From: Psychrosphaera haliotis
GTDB lineage: Bacteria; Pseudomonadota; Gammaproteobacteria; Enterobacterales; Alteromonadaceae
Reading direction: 5' to 3'
NCBI RefSeq assembly: GCF_039523615.1
Contig: NZ_BAAAFQ010000010.1
Location: 120,983 to 184,982 of the forward strand
Length of the DNA stretch: 64,000 bases
The position numbers and the translations under genes were made by a program. This document shows positions 8,208 to 16,693 of the stretch, in pieces. Under the pieces are notes generated by a model. The model ran no database searches, was not told where the DNA came from, and saw nothing but the letters and a program-made list of their open reading frames with translations. How positions within the stretch are numbered: position 1 is the stretch's first letter; every line of letters starts with the position of its first letter.

Positions 8208-9381
8208 GAGTTTTTGGTACTAAAAATCCTGACTCGTTATATTTAGCCATAAAATAATCATGTGACATGAGTGCGTCGTGATTAGCTGGAGAAAATGGCG
8301 GCTTATATTCCTTCACTAAACCTTTAAATGATTTAATGTTTTCTAAACTTTTTTGTATGTTAGCAGATTCAACTGAATTGCCTAGCTCTACTGCTGTTGC
8401 TAATAAATGAATTAAATCATAGGAATGCGCAACACCTGGTGCACTAATCATGCTTTCGGCGGTTACGTCCTTATCAAACTTATTGGCATAGCTGCGCACC
8501 ACTTTCTTGTTCAATGATGGATTTGTGGGCGTAATAAAACTATAAGTTTGTAATACTGACAAATTCATCGTTAGTAACTCTTCAGGCTTAAAATTGTCGG
8601 TAAATTGCCCACTAGCAATGCCCCAATGCGAGTAAACTGTCAACGCTTTAAATTCAGGCGACTTTAGAATCTCTCTAATAATTGTTGCGCCCTCTGGTGC
8701 GTTAGCCACGAGCATAATAGCCGTAGCCCCACTTCCTTTAATTCTGGCAAGCTCATTTTTCATGGATTTCTGACGCCAATTAAACCATGAAACATGCGTT
8801 ACGTTTATCCCTTGCTCAAGGCTCGCTTTTTGAATGGAGTCTTGATTTGAACGACCCCAACCAGTTTGCTCTAAAAGCAATGCGACTTTCTGGTGACCTT
8901 CTGCTTTCGCTTCTTTTACTAATACAGAACCAGCTTGTTCATCTCGAATAGAAAGTCGAAATACATAATTAGGCTCAAAACCATTGTCTATAATTGGCGT
9001 GCCAGCAGCCCATGGAATTAAAAATGGGATCTTGTATTGATTGATTAAATCTAGTTCTTGTAAAACTACAGGCGTGTGAACTCCACCGAGTATGGCAATT
9101 AGATTGGGCGTCGCCGCAAATGCTTTTATATTGTGTTTACCGCGAGCAGGATTACCTCTGTGGTCTTTGCTCACTAATTTTAATGGTCTACCCAGCACGC
9201 CACCTTGCGCGTTAATTTCTTCTATCGCTATTTGCGCTCCCCTTTGAATTGCAATACCGCCATCTTTTGCAACGGCAGAAAGGTCAGCATCTAAACCAAT
9301 AATATAGGGGTCTTTCGCGTAAGAATGAGGGCTAATTATCAGTAATAAATACGAAATAAGCGTTATAAATAGAAATCGCAT
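8194..9381 (-). CDS. Periplasmic ABC-type substrate-binding protein (type I, Peripla_BP_6)
   Basis: The 395-residue protein has a clear signal peptide (cleavage after HSYA, about residue 22) and the fold signature of branched-chain amino acid/amide binding proteins: YIIGLDADLS, AIQRGAQIAIEEINAQGGVLGRPL and an ILGGVHTPV ligand-site loop. No ABC permease or ATPase genes are adjacent. Instead it overlaps the hybrid kinase by 14 bases, so it most likely presents a ligand to the periplasmic domain of that kinase rather than feeding a transporter. This arrangement is known in principle for other sensor kinases (LuxP with LuxQ, TorT with TorS). The ligand cannot be told from sequence alone. Confidence 0.85.
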   Translation of the reverse strand: MRFLFITLISYLLLIISPHSYAKDPYIIGLDADLSAVAKDGGIAIQRGAQIAIEEINAQGGVLGRPLKLVSKDHRGNPARGKHNIKAFAATPNLIAILGGVHTPVVLQELDLINQYKIPFLIPWAAGTPIIDNGFEPNYVFRLSIRDEQAGSVLVKEAKAEGHQKVALLLEQTGWGRSNQDSIQKASLEQGINVTHVSWFNWRQKSMKNELARIKGSGATAIMLVANAPEGATIIREILKSPEFKALTVYSHWGIASGQFTDNFKPEELLTMNLSVLQTYSFITPTNPSLNKKVVRSYANKFDKDVTAESMISAPGVAHSYDLIHLLATAVELGNSVESANIQKSLENIKSFKGLVKEYKPPFSPANHDALMSHDYFMAKYNESGFLVPKTHAEK

Positions 9382-9588
9382 ACAAGGCCCTAGTTTATCT
9401 TCTGAAATTGAAATTGCGCAGGCGCAAAATTAAGTTAGCGTTAATATCCCGCTATCTTAATACCTTATTAAGTTTCGAGACATTACTAATTAACATTAAA
9501 TATCATAACTTTACTTTGTTTTATACTGTTGCAATACAATTGAACACACCGTATTCTGACTAAAAGTCGTAACCCAAAGCAAATAAAA

Positions 9589-10515
9589 ATGATAAATAAA
9601 AATAGTGCAAAAATACTTATTGTTGATGACGATCCAACTCAAATTCAGGTGGTTATTAGTCATTTACAGCACTTTGATTACGAGCTTTTTATTGCTAAAA
9701 ATAGCGCTGATACCTGTAAGGTTTTAGCCAAGCAACATATTGATTTGGTGCTTCTTGATATAAACCTACCCGATGGCAACGGTATCGATCTTTGCCGCGA
9801 AATTCGTTCTAACCATGAGTTTAGCGACAACTTAAGTATTGTCTTTATGACCAGCCATCACTCAAATGAACAAGAGGCAAAAGGTTTATCTATAGGTGCC
9901 AACGACTACATTTATAAACCGGTGAATGCCGATGTATTAGCGGCTAGAATTAACGTTCAATTGCAACAACTTCGTAAAACAAAACTTCTTTCTCATTACG
10001 CAAATGTAGACGCCTTAACAGAACTTGGCAATCGACGCGCATTTGATAACCAACTGCAGCTTGAGTTAAAACGTGGGGAACGAGAAGGCGTACCTGTTTC
10101 ATTACTTACCTTAGATATCGACTTCTTTAAAGCATATAACGACAATTATGGTCATCCTCAAGGGGACACCTGTTTGCGTGATGTAGCGGCGGCAATAAAG
10201 TCGGAGTGTCGACGTCCATCTGACTTTGCATTTAGAGTTGGCGGTGAGGAGTTTTCCATCATTTTATACAATACGCCGGCTAGCGGTGCATTATTGTTTG
10301 CCGAAAAGCTACGTGCAGCTTTGATAGATAGGGCAATTCCACATGAGTATTCAGAAGTGTCTAACTTAGTCACGATGAGCATTGGCATTAGCGATACGTT
10401 AAGTGGTTCGTACAATATAGTTGAGCTGATAGCGAGCGCAGATGACATGCTATACAAAGCCAAACAAAATGGCCGCAATAACGCAATGTCTAACGATTGG
10501 GTAGCGGCGATTTAG
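9589..10515 (+). CDS. REC-GGDEF response regulator, diguanylate cyclase
   Basis: The 308-residue protein has a CheY-like receiver at 8-125 (acidic pair DDD near residue 14, phospho-acceptor D57 in LLDINLPDGNG, conserved T and K in MTSHH and YKPV) and a GGDEF domain at about 140-303. The active-site motif is GGEEF at 218-222, and an RxxD inhibitory site (R209-D212) lies exactly five residues before it, so it should make c-di-GMP with product feedback. The layout is that of WspR and PleD-type cyclases. It is divergent from the binding protein-kinase pair and is followed after 60 bases by an Hpt gene, which makes it the likely final acceptor of that relay. Confidence 0.92.
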   Translation: MINKNSAKILIVDDDPTQIQVVISHLQHFDYELFIAKNSADTCKVLAKQHIDLVLLDINLPDGNGIDLCREIRSNHEFSDNLSIVFMTSHHSNEQEAKGLSIGANDYIYKPVNADVLAARINVQLQQLRKTKLLSHYANVDALTELGNRRAFDNQLQLELKRGEREGVPVSLLTLDIDFFKAYNDNYGHPQGDTCLRDVAAAIKSECRRPSDFAFRVGGEEFSIILYNTPASGALLFAEKLRAALIDRAIPHEYSEVSNLVTMSIGISDTLSGSYNIVELIASADDMLYKAKQNGRNNAMSNDWVAAI

Positions 10516-10575
10516 AAAAATACTGCTACAATTAGATTAGTTTCTATTATAGGTTTCTTTTTTAGGTTTCTACCC

Positions 10576-11205
10576 ATGAACACACACCAAACTTCTAATA
10601 TTGGCGCTAATAATGTCGCGCCTATTGTTTATCCAGACCTTTTAAACGTTCTTCAACCCGGTTTAGCAAGCATTAATGAGCTTGGTCAGCCGGAGACATA
10701 TCTACTAATTTTAGAAATGTTTGTTCAACAATATGAGTCTTTTAACGACGAATTAAAAACAGCCATCAAAACCAATAACGGCCCTGAGGTTCATGCGTTA
10801 ATCCATACTTTAAAAGGATCCTCTGGCGCACTTGGGTTACAACGTTTAAACGAGATTAGCACCGAACTTGATTTGCAAATCACCCAAAGAGTAGACATTG
10901 AAACTCTGTCGTTTGAACCTTTATATAAATGTGTAAGCTCGAGTATTACGGATTGTATTCAGGTTTTAAACTTGAATCAAAAGAAGCAAAGTCAAAGTCT
11001 TGCTACTGTGGATGGAGATCTGTCTGAGATGCTGGTTTCTTTAAGATCTAAATTGCACAACCATGAACTCATTACTCAACCCTTTATTAATTTGCTTATT
11101 TCTATTTTGAATGAGAAAAATTGTCGAAAGTACGATCAGGTTGTGGATCTAGTAAAAGAATTTGAGTACTCAAAAGCGTATCAATCACTCATTGACTTAG
11201 ATTAA
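10576..11205 (+). CDS. Stand-alone histidine phosphotransfer (Hpt) protein
   Basis: In this 209-residue protein, residues about 28-115 form an Hpt domain: the motif ALIHTLKGSSGALGL carries the phosphorylatable H77 followed by the usual K and GSS. The C-terminal 70 residues are helical and of no recognised family. Hybrid kinases that lack their own Hpt need a separate one, and the LOV kinase 2.4 kb to the left lacks it. The expected path is H591, D886, H77, then D57 of the neighbouring GGDEF protein. That path is inference from architecture and proximity. Confidence 0.85.
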   Translation: MNTHQTSNIGANNVAPIVYPDLLNVLQPGLASINELGQPETYLLILEMFVQQYESFNDELKTAIKTNNGPEVHALIHTLKGSSGALGLQRLNEISTELDLQITQRVDIETLSFEPLYKCVSSSITDCIQVLNLNQKKQSQSLATVDGDLSEMLVSLRSKLHNHELITQPFINLLISILNEKNCRKYDQVVDLVKEFEYSKAYQSLIDLD

Positions 11206-11223
11206 GATGACAACGAATAAGTA

Positions 11224-11261
11224 ACTCGCACTGGTCGGTTTACCCCAACTAAAGTGCGAGT
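11224..11261. terminator. Hairpin between convergent genes
   Basis: A perfect 9-bp inverted repeat (ACTCGCACT at 11224-11232, AGTGCGAGT at 11253-11261) with a 20-base loop lies between the Hpt gene and the convergent lipoprotein gene. There is no strong T tract on either strand, so termination is plausible rather than shown. Confidence 0.4.
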
Positions 11262-11273
11262 CATTGTAAAACG

Positions 11274-11903
11274 TTAAGCAGCTTCACATTTATTAACGGG
11301 TTTTAAATTAATATTGTTGTCCGAGGCCTGCTCAATAATATCAATGTCTTCTAAAAACATCATAAAGCCTTCTGACTCATCTGTTTGTAAAAACAAATCC
11401 ACTTCTAGCTCTGAAAACTTATCCAGATTACCAAAACAATTGCTATCAAGAGATATTCCAAACGAACCTGTGCCTTTTACATCATTGGCTTTATATTTTT
11501 TTGCGAGGTCTAACAGGTCTTGCATATTTTTGGCGTCTTTATTCGACAGCTTTAAAATAGTTACCCGTTCACGGTCTTCAATTCCATCTAATAAAATAGG
11601 TGCAAAGTCAGCTTTGATATCATGTAACGCAATCACGTTTATTTTATAAACAATGTTGACCGGTTCCATTGTGTTACTGCCCTCAGAAACATAACTCATG
11701 TTTACTTTAGCTGCGCCATTTTTCACTTCTATTGCTTCGTTTGTCCTTATGGCTACTCGCATTGCTGCTGGTTTCATATCGGCTAGTGAAAATTGAGACA
11801 TTTTGTACATAGTAGAAATAGGCATGCTCATACAGCCACCTATTAACACGCTGATTGATAGTGAAAAGGCTAATAGCGCTTTTTTTAAAACTGGGTTTTT
11901 CAT
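11274..11903 (-). CDS. Lipoprotein of unknown function
   Basis: The 209-residue protein begins with a lysine-containing n-region, a hydrophobic stretch and the lipobox LIGGC (Cys24), so it should be acylated; the +2 residue is Met, compatible with outer-membrane sorting. The rest is a mixed alpha/beta domain with no motif I recognise; two more cysteines (in DSNCFGN and NKCEAA) could form a disulfide. It stands alone, convergent with the Hpt gene and divergent from ybiT. The start is preceded by AAGGAAGACC, a good ribosome site. Confidence 0.6.
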   Translation of the reverse strand: MKNPVLKKALLAFSLSISVLIGGCMSMPISTMYKMSQFSLADMKPAAMRVAIRTNEAIEVKNGAAKVNMSYVSEGSNTMEPVNIVYKINVIALHDIKADFAPILLDGIEDRERVTILKLSNKDAKNMQDLLDLAKKYKANDVKGTGSFGISLDSNCFGNLDKFSELEVDLFLQTDESEGFMMFLEDIDIIEQASDNNINLKPVNKCEAA

Positions 11904-12256
11904 GGTCTTCCTTGCTGGCTTAACTATTGGGTTTGAAGTGCTTTTAGATTGTTAATCTGTTTATTTACAAGTGCAGAGTCAACTTACATGTGTATAAATT
12001 AACGCTACGAGGTGAATAACTAACTTTGAATAGACTAATCAATTGTTTAAAAGTTCACCAGTATTATTTATCTTCACCGTACAAATAAAATAAGCCCGTA
12101 AATCTTGGTTATTCGCACGCTAGACTGGAAAAATTGACGAAATTTTGTTTAAATCGCGCCCCTAAATTAATACTAATGTAACAGCCATGTATTAATAATT
12201 ATTTTACGGGGCTTTTTAAGCACCAATCAAGCATGATCCAAGAGGAACTCAATAAC
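11904..12256 (+). promoter_or_regulatory. 353-base intergenic region and ybiT leader with terminator-like hairpin
   Basis: This is the longest gene-free stretch in the window. Near its right end a nested hairpin reads GCCCC (12158-12162), ATTAATAC (12166-12173), GTATTAAT (12189-12196) and GGGGC (12208-12212), followed at once by TTTTT (12213-12217). That is terminator-like, yet it sits just upstream of ybiT. A promoter-like pair TTGTTT (12145-12150), 17 bases, TAATAC (12168-12173) overlaps it, in which case only the 3' arm would be transcribed. I see no gene in the remainder. Confidence 0.4.
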
Positions 12257-13852
12257 GTGATTACTACTGCAAACATCACAATGCAATTTGGCGCGAAGCC
12301 ATTGTTCGAAAATATCTCGGTTAAATTTGGTAACGGTAACCGCTACGGTTTAATTGGCGCAAATGGATGTGGTAAGTCAACGTTTATGAAAATTCTTGGC
12401 GGTGAATTAGCACCTTCAGGTGGTAATGTAAGTTACGGTGAAGGTGAGCGTTTAGGTAAACTTCGCCAGGATCAATTTGGCTTTGAAGAGTATTCCGTTT
12501 TAGACACAGTTATCATGGGCCACCAAGAGTTATGGGACGTTAAACAAGAACGTGACCGTATTTACTCTTTACCTGAAATGTCTGAAGAAGACGGCATGAA
12601 AGTAGCGGACTTAGAAACTCAATTTGCAGAAATGGGCGGTTACGAAGCTGAATCGTCTGCAGGCGAATTACTGCTAGGTGTTGGCATTGGTACTGAGTTG
12701 CATTACGGACTAATGAGCGAAGTTGCGCCAGGCTTTAAACTGCGTGTTTTACTTGCACAGGCGCTGTTTTCAGAACCAGACTTTTTATTGCTCGACGAAC
12801 CAACAAACAACTTGGACATCGACACAATTCGCTGGTTAGAAGACATTCTTAACCAACGTAACTCAACCATGATCATCATTTCGCATGACCGTCACTTCTT
12901 AAACTCAGTATGTACTCACATGGCTGACTTGGATTACGGTGAGCTTCGCGTTTACCCAGGTAACTATGACGAATACATGTTAGCGGCCACACAAGCTCGT
13001 GCTCGTATGATCAATGACAATGCTAAGAAAAAAGCCCAAATTGATGAGTTAAAATCGTTTGTTGCACGTTTCTCTGCTAACGCTTCAAAAGCTCGCCAAG
13101 CCACGTCTCGTCAAAAACAAATGGAAAAGATTAAGTTAGATGAGGTAAAAGCATCTAGCCGTGTGAATCCATTTATTCGTTTTGAACAAGAGAAAAAACT
13201 TTATCGTCAAGCTGTTGAAATTGAAGGTTTATCAAAAGGTTTTGATGAAGGTCCTTTATTTGAAAACTTTAACCTTATGGTTGATGTTGGTGAGCGCATT
13301 GCCATTATTGGTGAAAACGGCGCGGGTAAAACAACGCTGTTACGCACATTACAAGGCGATCTTGAGCCTGACTCAGGTTTTGTTAAATGGTCAGAGAACG
13401 TGAAAATGGGTTATTACGCTCAGGATCACGCAGCTGACTTTGAAACTGACATGAATTTGTTTGACTGGATGAGCCAATGGCGTCGTCCAAATGACGATGA
13501 GCAAAGCATACGTAGCTTCTTAGGTCGTATGTTGTTCTCATCTGACGATATTAAAAAGTCGGTAACGGTTTTATCTGGTGGTGAGCAAGGTCGTATGTTG
13601 TTTGGTAAAATGATGATGGCAACACCTAACGTTTTATTACTCGATGAGCCAACTAACCACATGGATATGGAATCTATTGAGTCTTTAAACATGGCACTTG
13701 AGAACTACGAAGGCACGTTAATCTTTGTTTCTCACGACCGTCAGTTTGTTTCTTCATTGGCAAACCGTATTCTAGAAATCAAAGGCAACAAGATCATTGA
13801 TTTCCGCGGTAGCTACGATGACTACTTGAAGTCTAAAGGTGTTGACCACTAG
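12257..13852 (+). CDS. ybiT: ABC-F family ATPase YbiT (ribosome-associated)
   Basis: It has two ABC cassettes in one chain, with no membrane segments. Walker A motifs are GANGCGKST and GENGAGKTT; both signature and Walker B regions (LLLDEPTNNLDIDTI and LLLDEPTNHMDMESI) are intact, joined by the charged ABC-F linker. The close match to remembered E. coli YbiT runs from ANITMQFGAKPLFENISVKF to the C-terminus. I choose GTG at 12257 because AGAGGAA sits nine bases upstream and the resulting 531 residues match YbiT length (530). An in-frame ATG at 12233 gives eight extra residues but has no ribosome site. ABC-F proteins act on the ribosomal E site to relieve stalled or wrong translation states. 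Confidence 0.93.
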   Translation: MITTANITMQFGAKPLFENISVKFGNGNRYGLIGANGCGKSTFMKILGGELAPSGGNVSYGEGERLGKLRQDQFGFEEYSVLDTVIMGHQELWDVKQERDRIYSLPEMSEEDGMKVADLETQFAEMGGYEAESSAGELLLGVGIGTELHYGLMSEVAPGFKLRVLLAQALFSEPDFLLLDEPTNNLDIDTIRWLEDILNQRNSTMIIISHDRHFLNSVCTHMADLDYGELRVYPGNYDEYMLAATQARARMINDNAKKKAQIDELKSFVARFSANASKARQATSRQKQMEKIKLDEVKASSRVNPFIRFEQEKKLYRQAVEIEGLSKGFDEGPLFENFNLMVDVGERIAIIGENGAGKTTLLRTLQGDLEPDSGFVKWSENVKMGYYAQDHAADFETDMNLFDWMSQWRRPNDDEQSIRSFLGRMLFSSDDIKKSVTVLSGGEQGRMLFGKMMMATPNVLLLDEPTNHMDMESIESLNMALENYEGTLIFVSHDRQFVSSLANRILEIKGNKIIDFRGSYDDYLKSKGVDH

Positions 13853-13873
13853 GTCACTCTGACTTCGATAGAT

Positions 13874-13905
13874 AAAAGGCTCTAATTCATTTAGGGCCTT
13901 TTTAG
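13874..13905 (+). terminator. Rho-independent terminator after ybiT
   Basis: The stem AAAAGGCTC (13874-13882) pairs with GGGCCTTTT (13894-13902) with one T-G wobble, and is followed by T residues that merge into a tandem TTTTTAG repeat. It has the form of an intrinsic terminator for the plus strand. Confidence 0.8.
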
Positions 13906-13940
13906 TTTTTAGTTTTTAGTTTTTAGTTTTTAGTTTTTAG
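13899..13940. repeat. Six perfect copies of TTTTTAG
   Basis: A 42-base array of exactly six 7-bp units runs from the terminator stem into the 3' end of the membrane-protein gene on the minus strand, where it supplies the last codons and the TAA stop. Unit gain or loss would change the reading frame at the very end of that protein. Confidence 0.95.
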
Positions 13941-14442
13941 TTCGGATTAGAGCAGCGGTATAACTGTATCCATAGATACCAGAAAATATAATACTGGGTG
14001 CTACGGTTAACCAAAGGTTAGGTGTTTGGTTTATGACATTCACCAACGTAACTAGAACACTTTGAATTAACAACGGCAGTAATGGTGCTAATAAAGCCCC
14101 TGGAAGCTTTTTCCCTTCAAAAAATCGAGCTGATTCATTTAATCCGTGTGACAGTGCTGTTTTGATTGCTTGATTCTGCGTTGACGTTGAATGAAATTTA
14201 CAAAGTATTGGCATCATAAACGCTAGTGAAAAACAGTGACCGTGAAATTTAGATACTGAACGTTCTAGCAGCCAAGTAAATAATAATGTCATTAAGCCGC
14301 TATACGAACCTTGTACAAAGGCAGCTTGAATGGTGGTACTCGTTGGTATGGTGTCACTTAAATTAGCCCAATACGCCCATGAAAAATAAAAGCTAAAGGC
14401 CACCAGCGCTGAAATTAAAAGCCTCACGGTCGAACTACTCAA
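13930..14442 (-). CDS. Small integral membrane protein, unknown function
   Basis: This 170-residue protein has about four hydrophobic segments (residues about 6-26, 43-62, 115-138, 143-163), and the gene stands between radD and ybiT on the minus strand. I recognise no family. A central soluble loop contains HGHCFSLAF and LSHGLNESARFFEGKK. The last three residues and stop are written by the TTTTTAG array. It starts 97 bases after the radD stop on the same strand, with a degenerate hexamer repeat between them, so co-transcription with radD is possible. Confidence 0.6.
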   Translation of the reverse strand: MSSSTVRLLISALVAFSFYFSWAYWANLSDTIPTSTTIQAAFVQGSYSGLMTLLFTWLLERSVSKFHGHCFSLAFMMPILCKFHSTSTQNQAIKTALSHGLNESARFFEGKKLPGALLAPLLPLLIQSVLVTLVNVINQTPNLWLTVAPSIIFSGIYGYSYTAALIRTKN

Positions 14443-14502
14443 TTTACTAACCCTTTAATCATTCTTTAAACACCCTTTAATGATAGTGACGTTTATATTT
14501 CC

Positions 14503-14538
14503 ATTAGTATTAGTATTCGTATTGGTATTGGTATTGAA
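14503..14538. repeat. Degenerate ATTNGT hexamer tandem repeat
   Basis: Five and a half units (ATTAGT, ATTAGT, ATTCGT, ATTGGT, ATTGGT, ATTG) lie between radD and the small membrane-protein gene, ending just beyond the radD stop codon. It is non-coding. No function is evident. Confidence 0.8.
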
Positions 14539-14539
14539 G

Positions 14540-16474
14540 TTATAGTTCATTAGCGGTTCGGTATTTACCTTTGTAATCAAAGATTTTCTCTTGAACTTGC
14601 CAAACTATATGCGTCTTTGACTTTCGTTTTGGGTCTTTTTTGGCAATAACAAAATCTGGGATAATAAATCCCTGTGACTCTTTTAAGACCTCATTCAGCG
14701 ACAAAAAATTTCGCGGTTCACTAGAATTCCTAAATCGTCTACCAAACTGTAAATTAAAAACAGTCCGTTGCTTTTCGGAACTCAAATCAAAAAACTCTTT
14801 TAGCTCTGTAGCGTCTTCATCGTAGTAAACGATTTTCAACGCACCATTATGTTCCGAAAACGTCATACCACTACATCTAATCACCATTCGATTACTGAGT
14901 TTTAACGCTTCTTTTAGCTTTTCATCGGGATCGACAAGCTGATTTTTACAATCGTGGCATTCGCGCGCAGCAATATCATTTTGAGCGTTGCACGTAGGAC
15001 ATTCTTTAAACCGGAAGCGGTAGTCACAAGGCATAACCTCATTGTCTTGCGGGTTTGCTGACATTGAGCCTTCAAGCATTGAGTTATCTAGCACTTCATC
15101 TTCTGGCATTTCAAGAATGCCTTGGCAAGCTCTGCCATAGTGCTCAAGCACTTTTCCGTCGTTGTCTGTTATGCCCCAAAATGTATTGGCAAAACCGCAT
15201 GATGGGCAAAAGACTTGAACCAACTCACTTCTAGAGTCCGGTTTTTTCTCGCCCACTTCAGGATGAAAAATGTTTATTCCGTTTCCAGCATAGTCAATCA
15301 CTAAACAGTCTTGTTTGCCTTCAGCTAAGCGCAAACCTCGCCCTACAATTTGCTGATATAAGCTCACAGACTGCGTAGGCCTAAGAATCGCAATTAGGTC
15401 TACATGCGGCGCATCAAATCCTGTCGTTAATACCGATACGTTAACTAAGTACTTTATTTTCTGGGCTTTAAAGTCATTGATCAGTTGTGCCCGTTCGTCG
15501 TTTTTTGTTTTAGCTGTGATCAAGGCAACTTTTGAAACATCATCGGCACTTTGTTCTTTTGCTGGCCCAGCAGTTTCATTTTTTGATTCAAGGTAACCAA
15601 CAATTTCTTTTGCGTGTTTAACTGTGGCGGCAAAAATCATTACGCCTTTACGCTCTAATTCGTTTTCATTACCGGCAGCCAGCATCTGAATCTGCTCCAC
15701 AATCCCTTCTGTAACTCGAGGGTATTTGCCTAATAACTCATTCACCTCTGCGTCATCAAATTCGCCAAACTTATTGGATTGCAATGCAGAAAAGTCATAT
15801 TGCTCAACCGCGGCGTCAATTAATTTAGGCGGCGTTAAAAAGCCGTTTTTGATCATGTAAGACAAGGGTAGTTCGTATATGCATTTTTTAAACGGCGTTG
15901 CTTGTGACGATCTCACAAAGCCGTGGTAATGATGTTGATAAATCCAACCAAGTCCTAAACGAAAAGGGGTAGCAGTTAACCCTAGAATTTTAAGCTCGGG
16001 ATTATACGATTTCAATTGGCTGACAATTTGACTGTATTGATTGCCTGATTTTTCACTTGCTGACTCTGCATTTGTTTTTGATTGTTCTTCAAAGTGGCTG
16101 ACGCGATGACACTCATCAATCACGACAAGTGAGTATTCATGAGCAAACTGCTCTAGATTTCTTACTACTGACTGCACACTTGCAAAAGTGACTTGGTGTT
16201 TGGTTTCTTTTCTATTAAGGCCGGCAGAAAATACACCACTTTTGATTCCAGCTTGTTCAGCGTAGTCATGAAACTTTTGGTGGTTTTGCTCAACTAGCTC
16301 TTTTACGTGCGTTAATACCAGTATTTTCCGACGAGCAATTCGGGCTATTTCGGCTATTACTAAACTTTTCCCTGCACCTGTAGGTAACACAATTACTGCA
16401 GGTTCATTCGTTCTTCTAAAGTGTTTAACCGTTGATTCAACGGCTTCTGATTGATATTGACGGAGTTTATACAT
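14540..16474 (-). CDS. radD: RadD, superfamily 2 DNA repair helicase
   Basis: The 644-residue protein closely follows E. coli RadD (YejH) as remembered: LRQYQSEAV near the N-terminus, Walker A VLPTGAGKS, DECH box VVIDECHRVS, motif III GLTATPFRLGLGW, and helicase-C motifs TTGFDAPHVDLIAILRPT and QQIVGRGLR. A C-terminal zinc-binding region has two CxxC pairs each side (VFCPSCGFANTFWG; CPTCNAQNDIAARECHDC). It is about 58 residues longer than E. coli RadD, from inserts near residues 130-145 and 285-300 rich in Ser, Ala, Glu and in the zinc region. RadD limits recombination-generated crossovers and works with RecA and SSB. There is no SOS box upstream. Confidence 0.92.
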   Translation of the reverse strand: MYKLRQYQSEAVESTVKHFRRTNEPAVIVLPTGAGKSLVIAEIARIARRKILVLTHVKELVEQNHQKFHDYAEQAGIKSGVFSAGLNRKETKHQVTFASVQSVVRNLEQFAHEYSLVVIDECHRVSHFEEQSKTNAESASEKSGNQYSQIVSQLKSYNPELKILGLTATPFRLGLGWIYQHHYHGFVRSSQATPFKKCIYELPLSYMIKNGFLTPPKLIDAAVEQYDFSALQSNKFGEFDDAEVNELLGKYPRVTEGIVEQIQMLAAGNENELERKGVMIFAATVKHAKEIVGYLESKNETAGPAKEQSADDVSKVALITAKTKNDERAQLINDFKAQKIKYLVNVSVLTTGFDAPHVDLIAILRPTQSVSLYQQIVGRGLRLAEGKQDCLVIDYAGNGINIFHPEVGEKKPDSRSELVQVFCPSCGFANTFWGITDNDGKVLEHYGRACQGILEMPEDEVLDNSMLEGSMSANPQDNEVMPCDYRFRFKECPTCNAQNDIAARECHDCKNQLVDPDEKLKEALKLSNRMVIRCSGMTFSEHNGALKIVYYDEDATELKEFFDLSSEKQRTVFNLQFGRRFRNSSEPRNFLSLNEVLKESQGFIIPDFVIAKKDPKRKSKTHIVWQVQEKIFDYKGKYRTANEL

Positions 16475-16693
16475 TAAGTTTCGTTTTTAGTAATAGGTAA
16501 TATTGAACTTTGCAGGTTATTATTACGTCAATTAAATTAAAAGTTTATAGATATTTCTCCTAACTATTAGGGAAACATTCACACACTTTATTACAATTAG
16601 AAACGGCAACATTGCTCCTGTAATGTTTTAATATACTACATAAGAATCGTTTCTATTGGTAACAACCAACACATAATTTTAATGGATTGAGTC

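Noticed and set aside
9382..9588. Looked for a riboswitch or tRNA in the divergent region between the binding protein and REC-GGDEF genes
   Set aside because: No stable stem or conserved core was found; the region is AT-rich and probably only promoters.
13899..13940. Considered as a CRISPR-like or phage attachment repeat
   Set aside because: Units are 7 bp with no spacers, and no integrase or cas gene is near. It is a simple tandem repeat.
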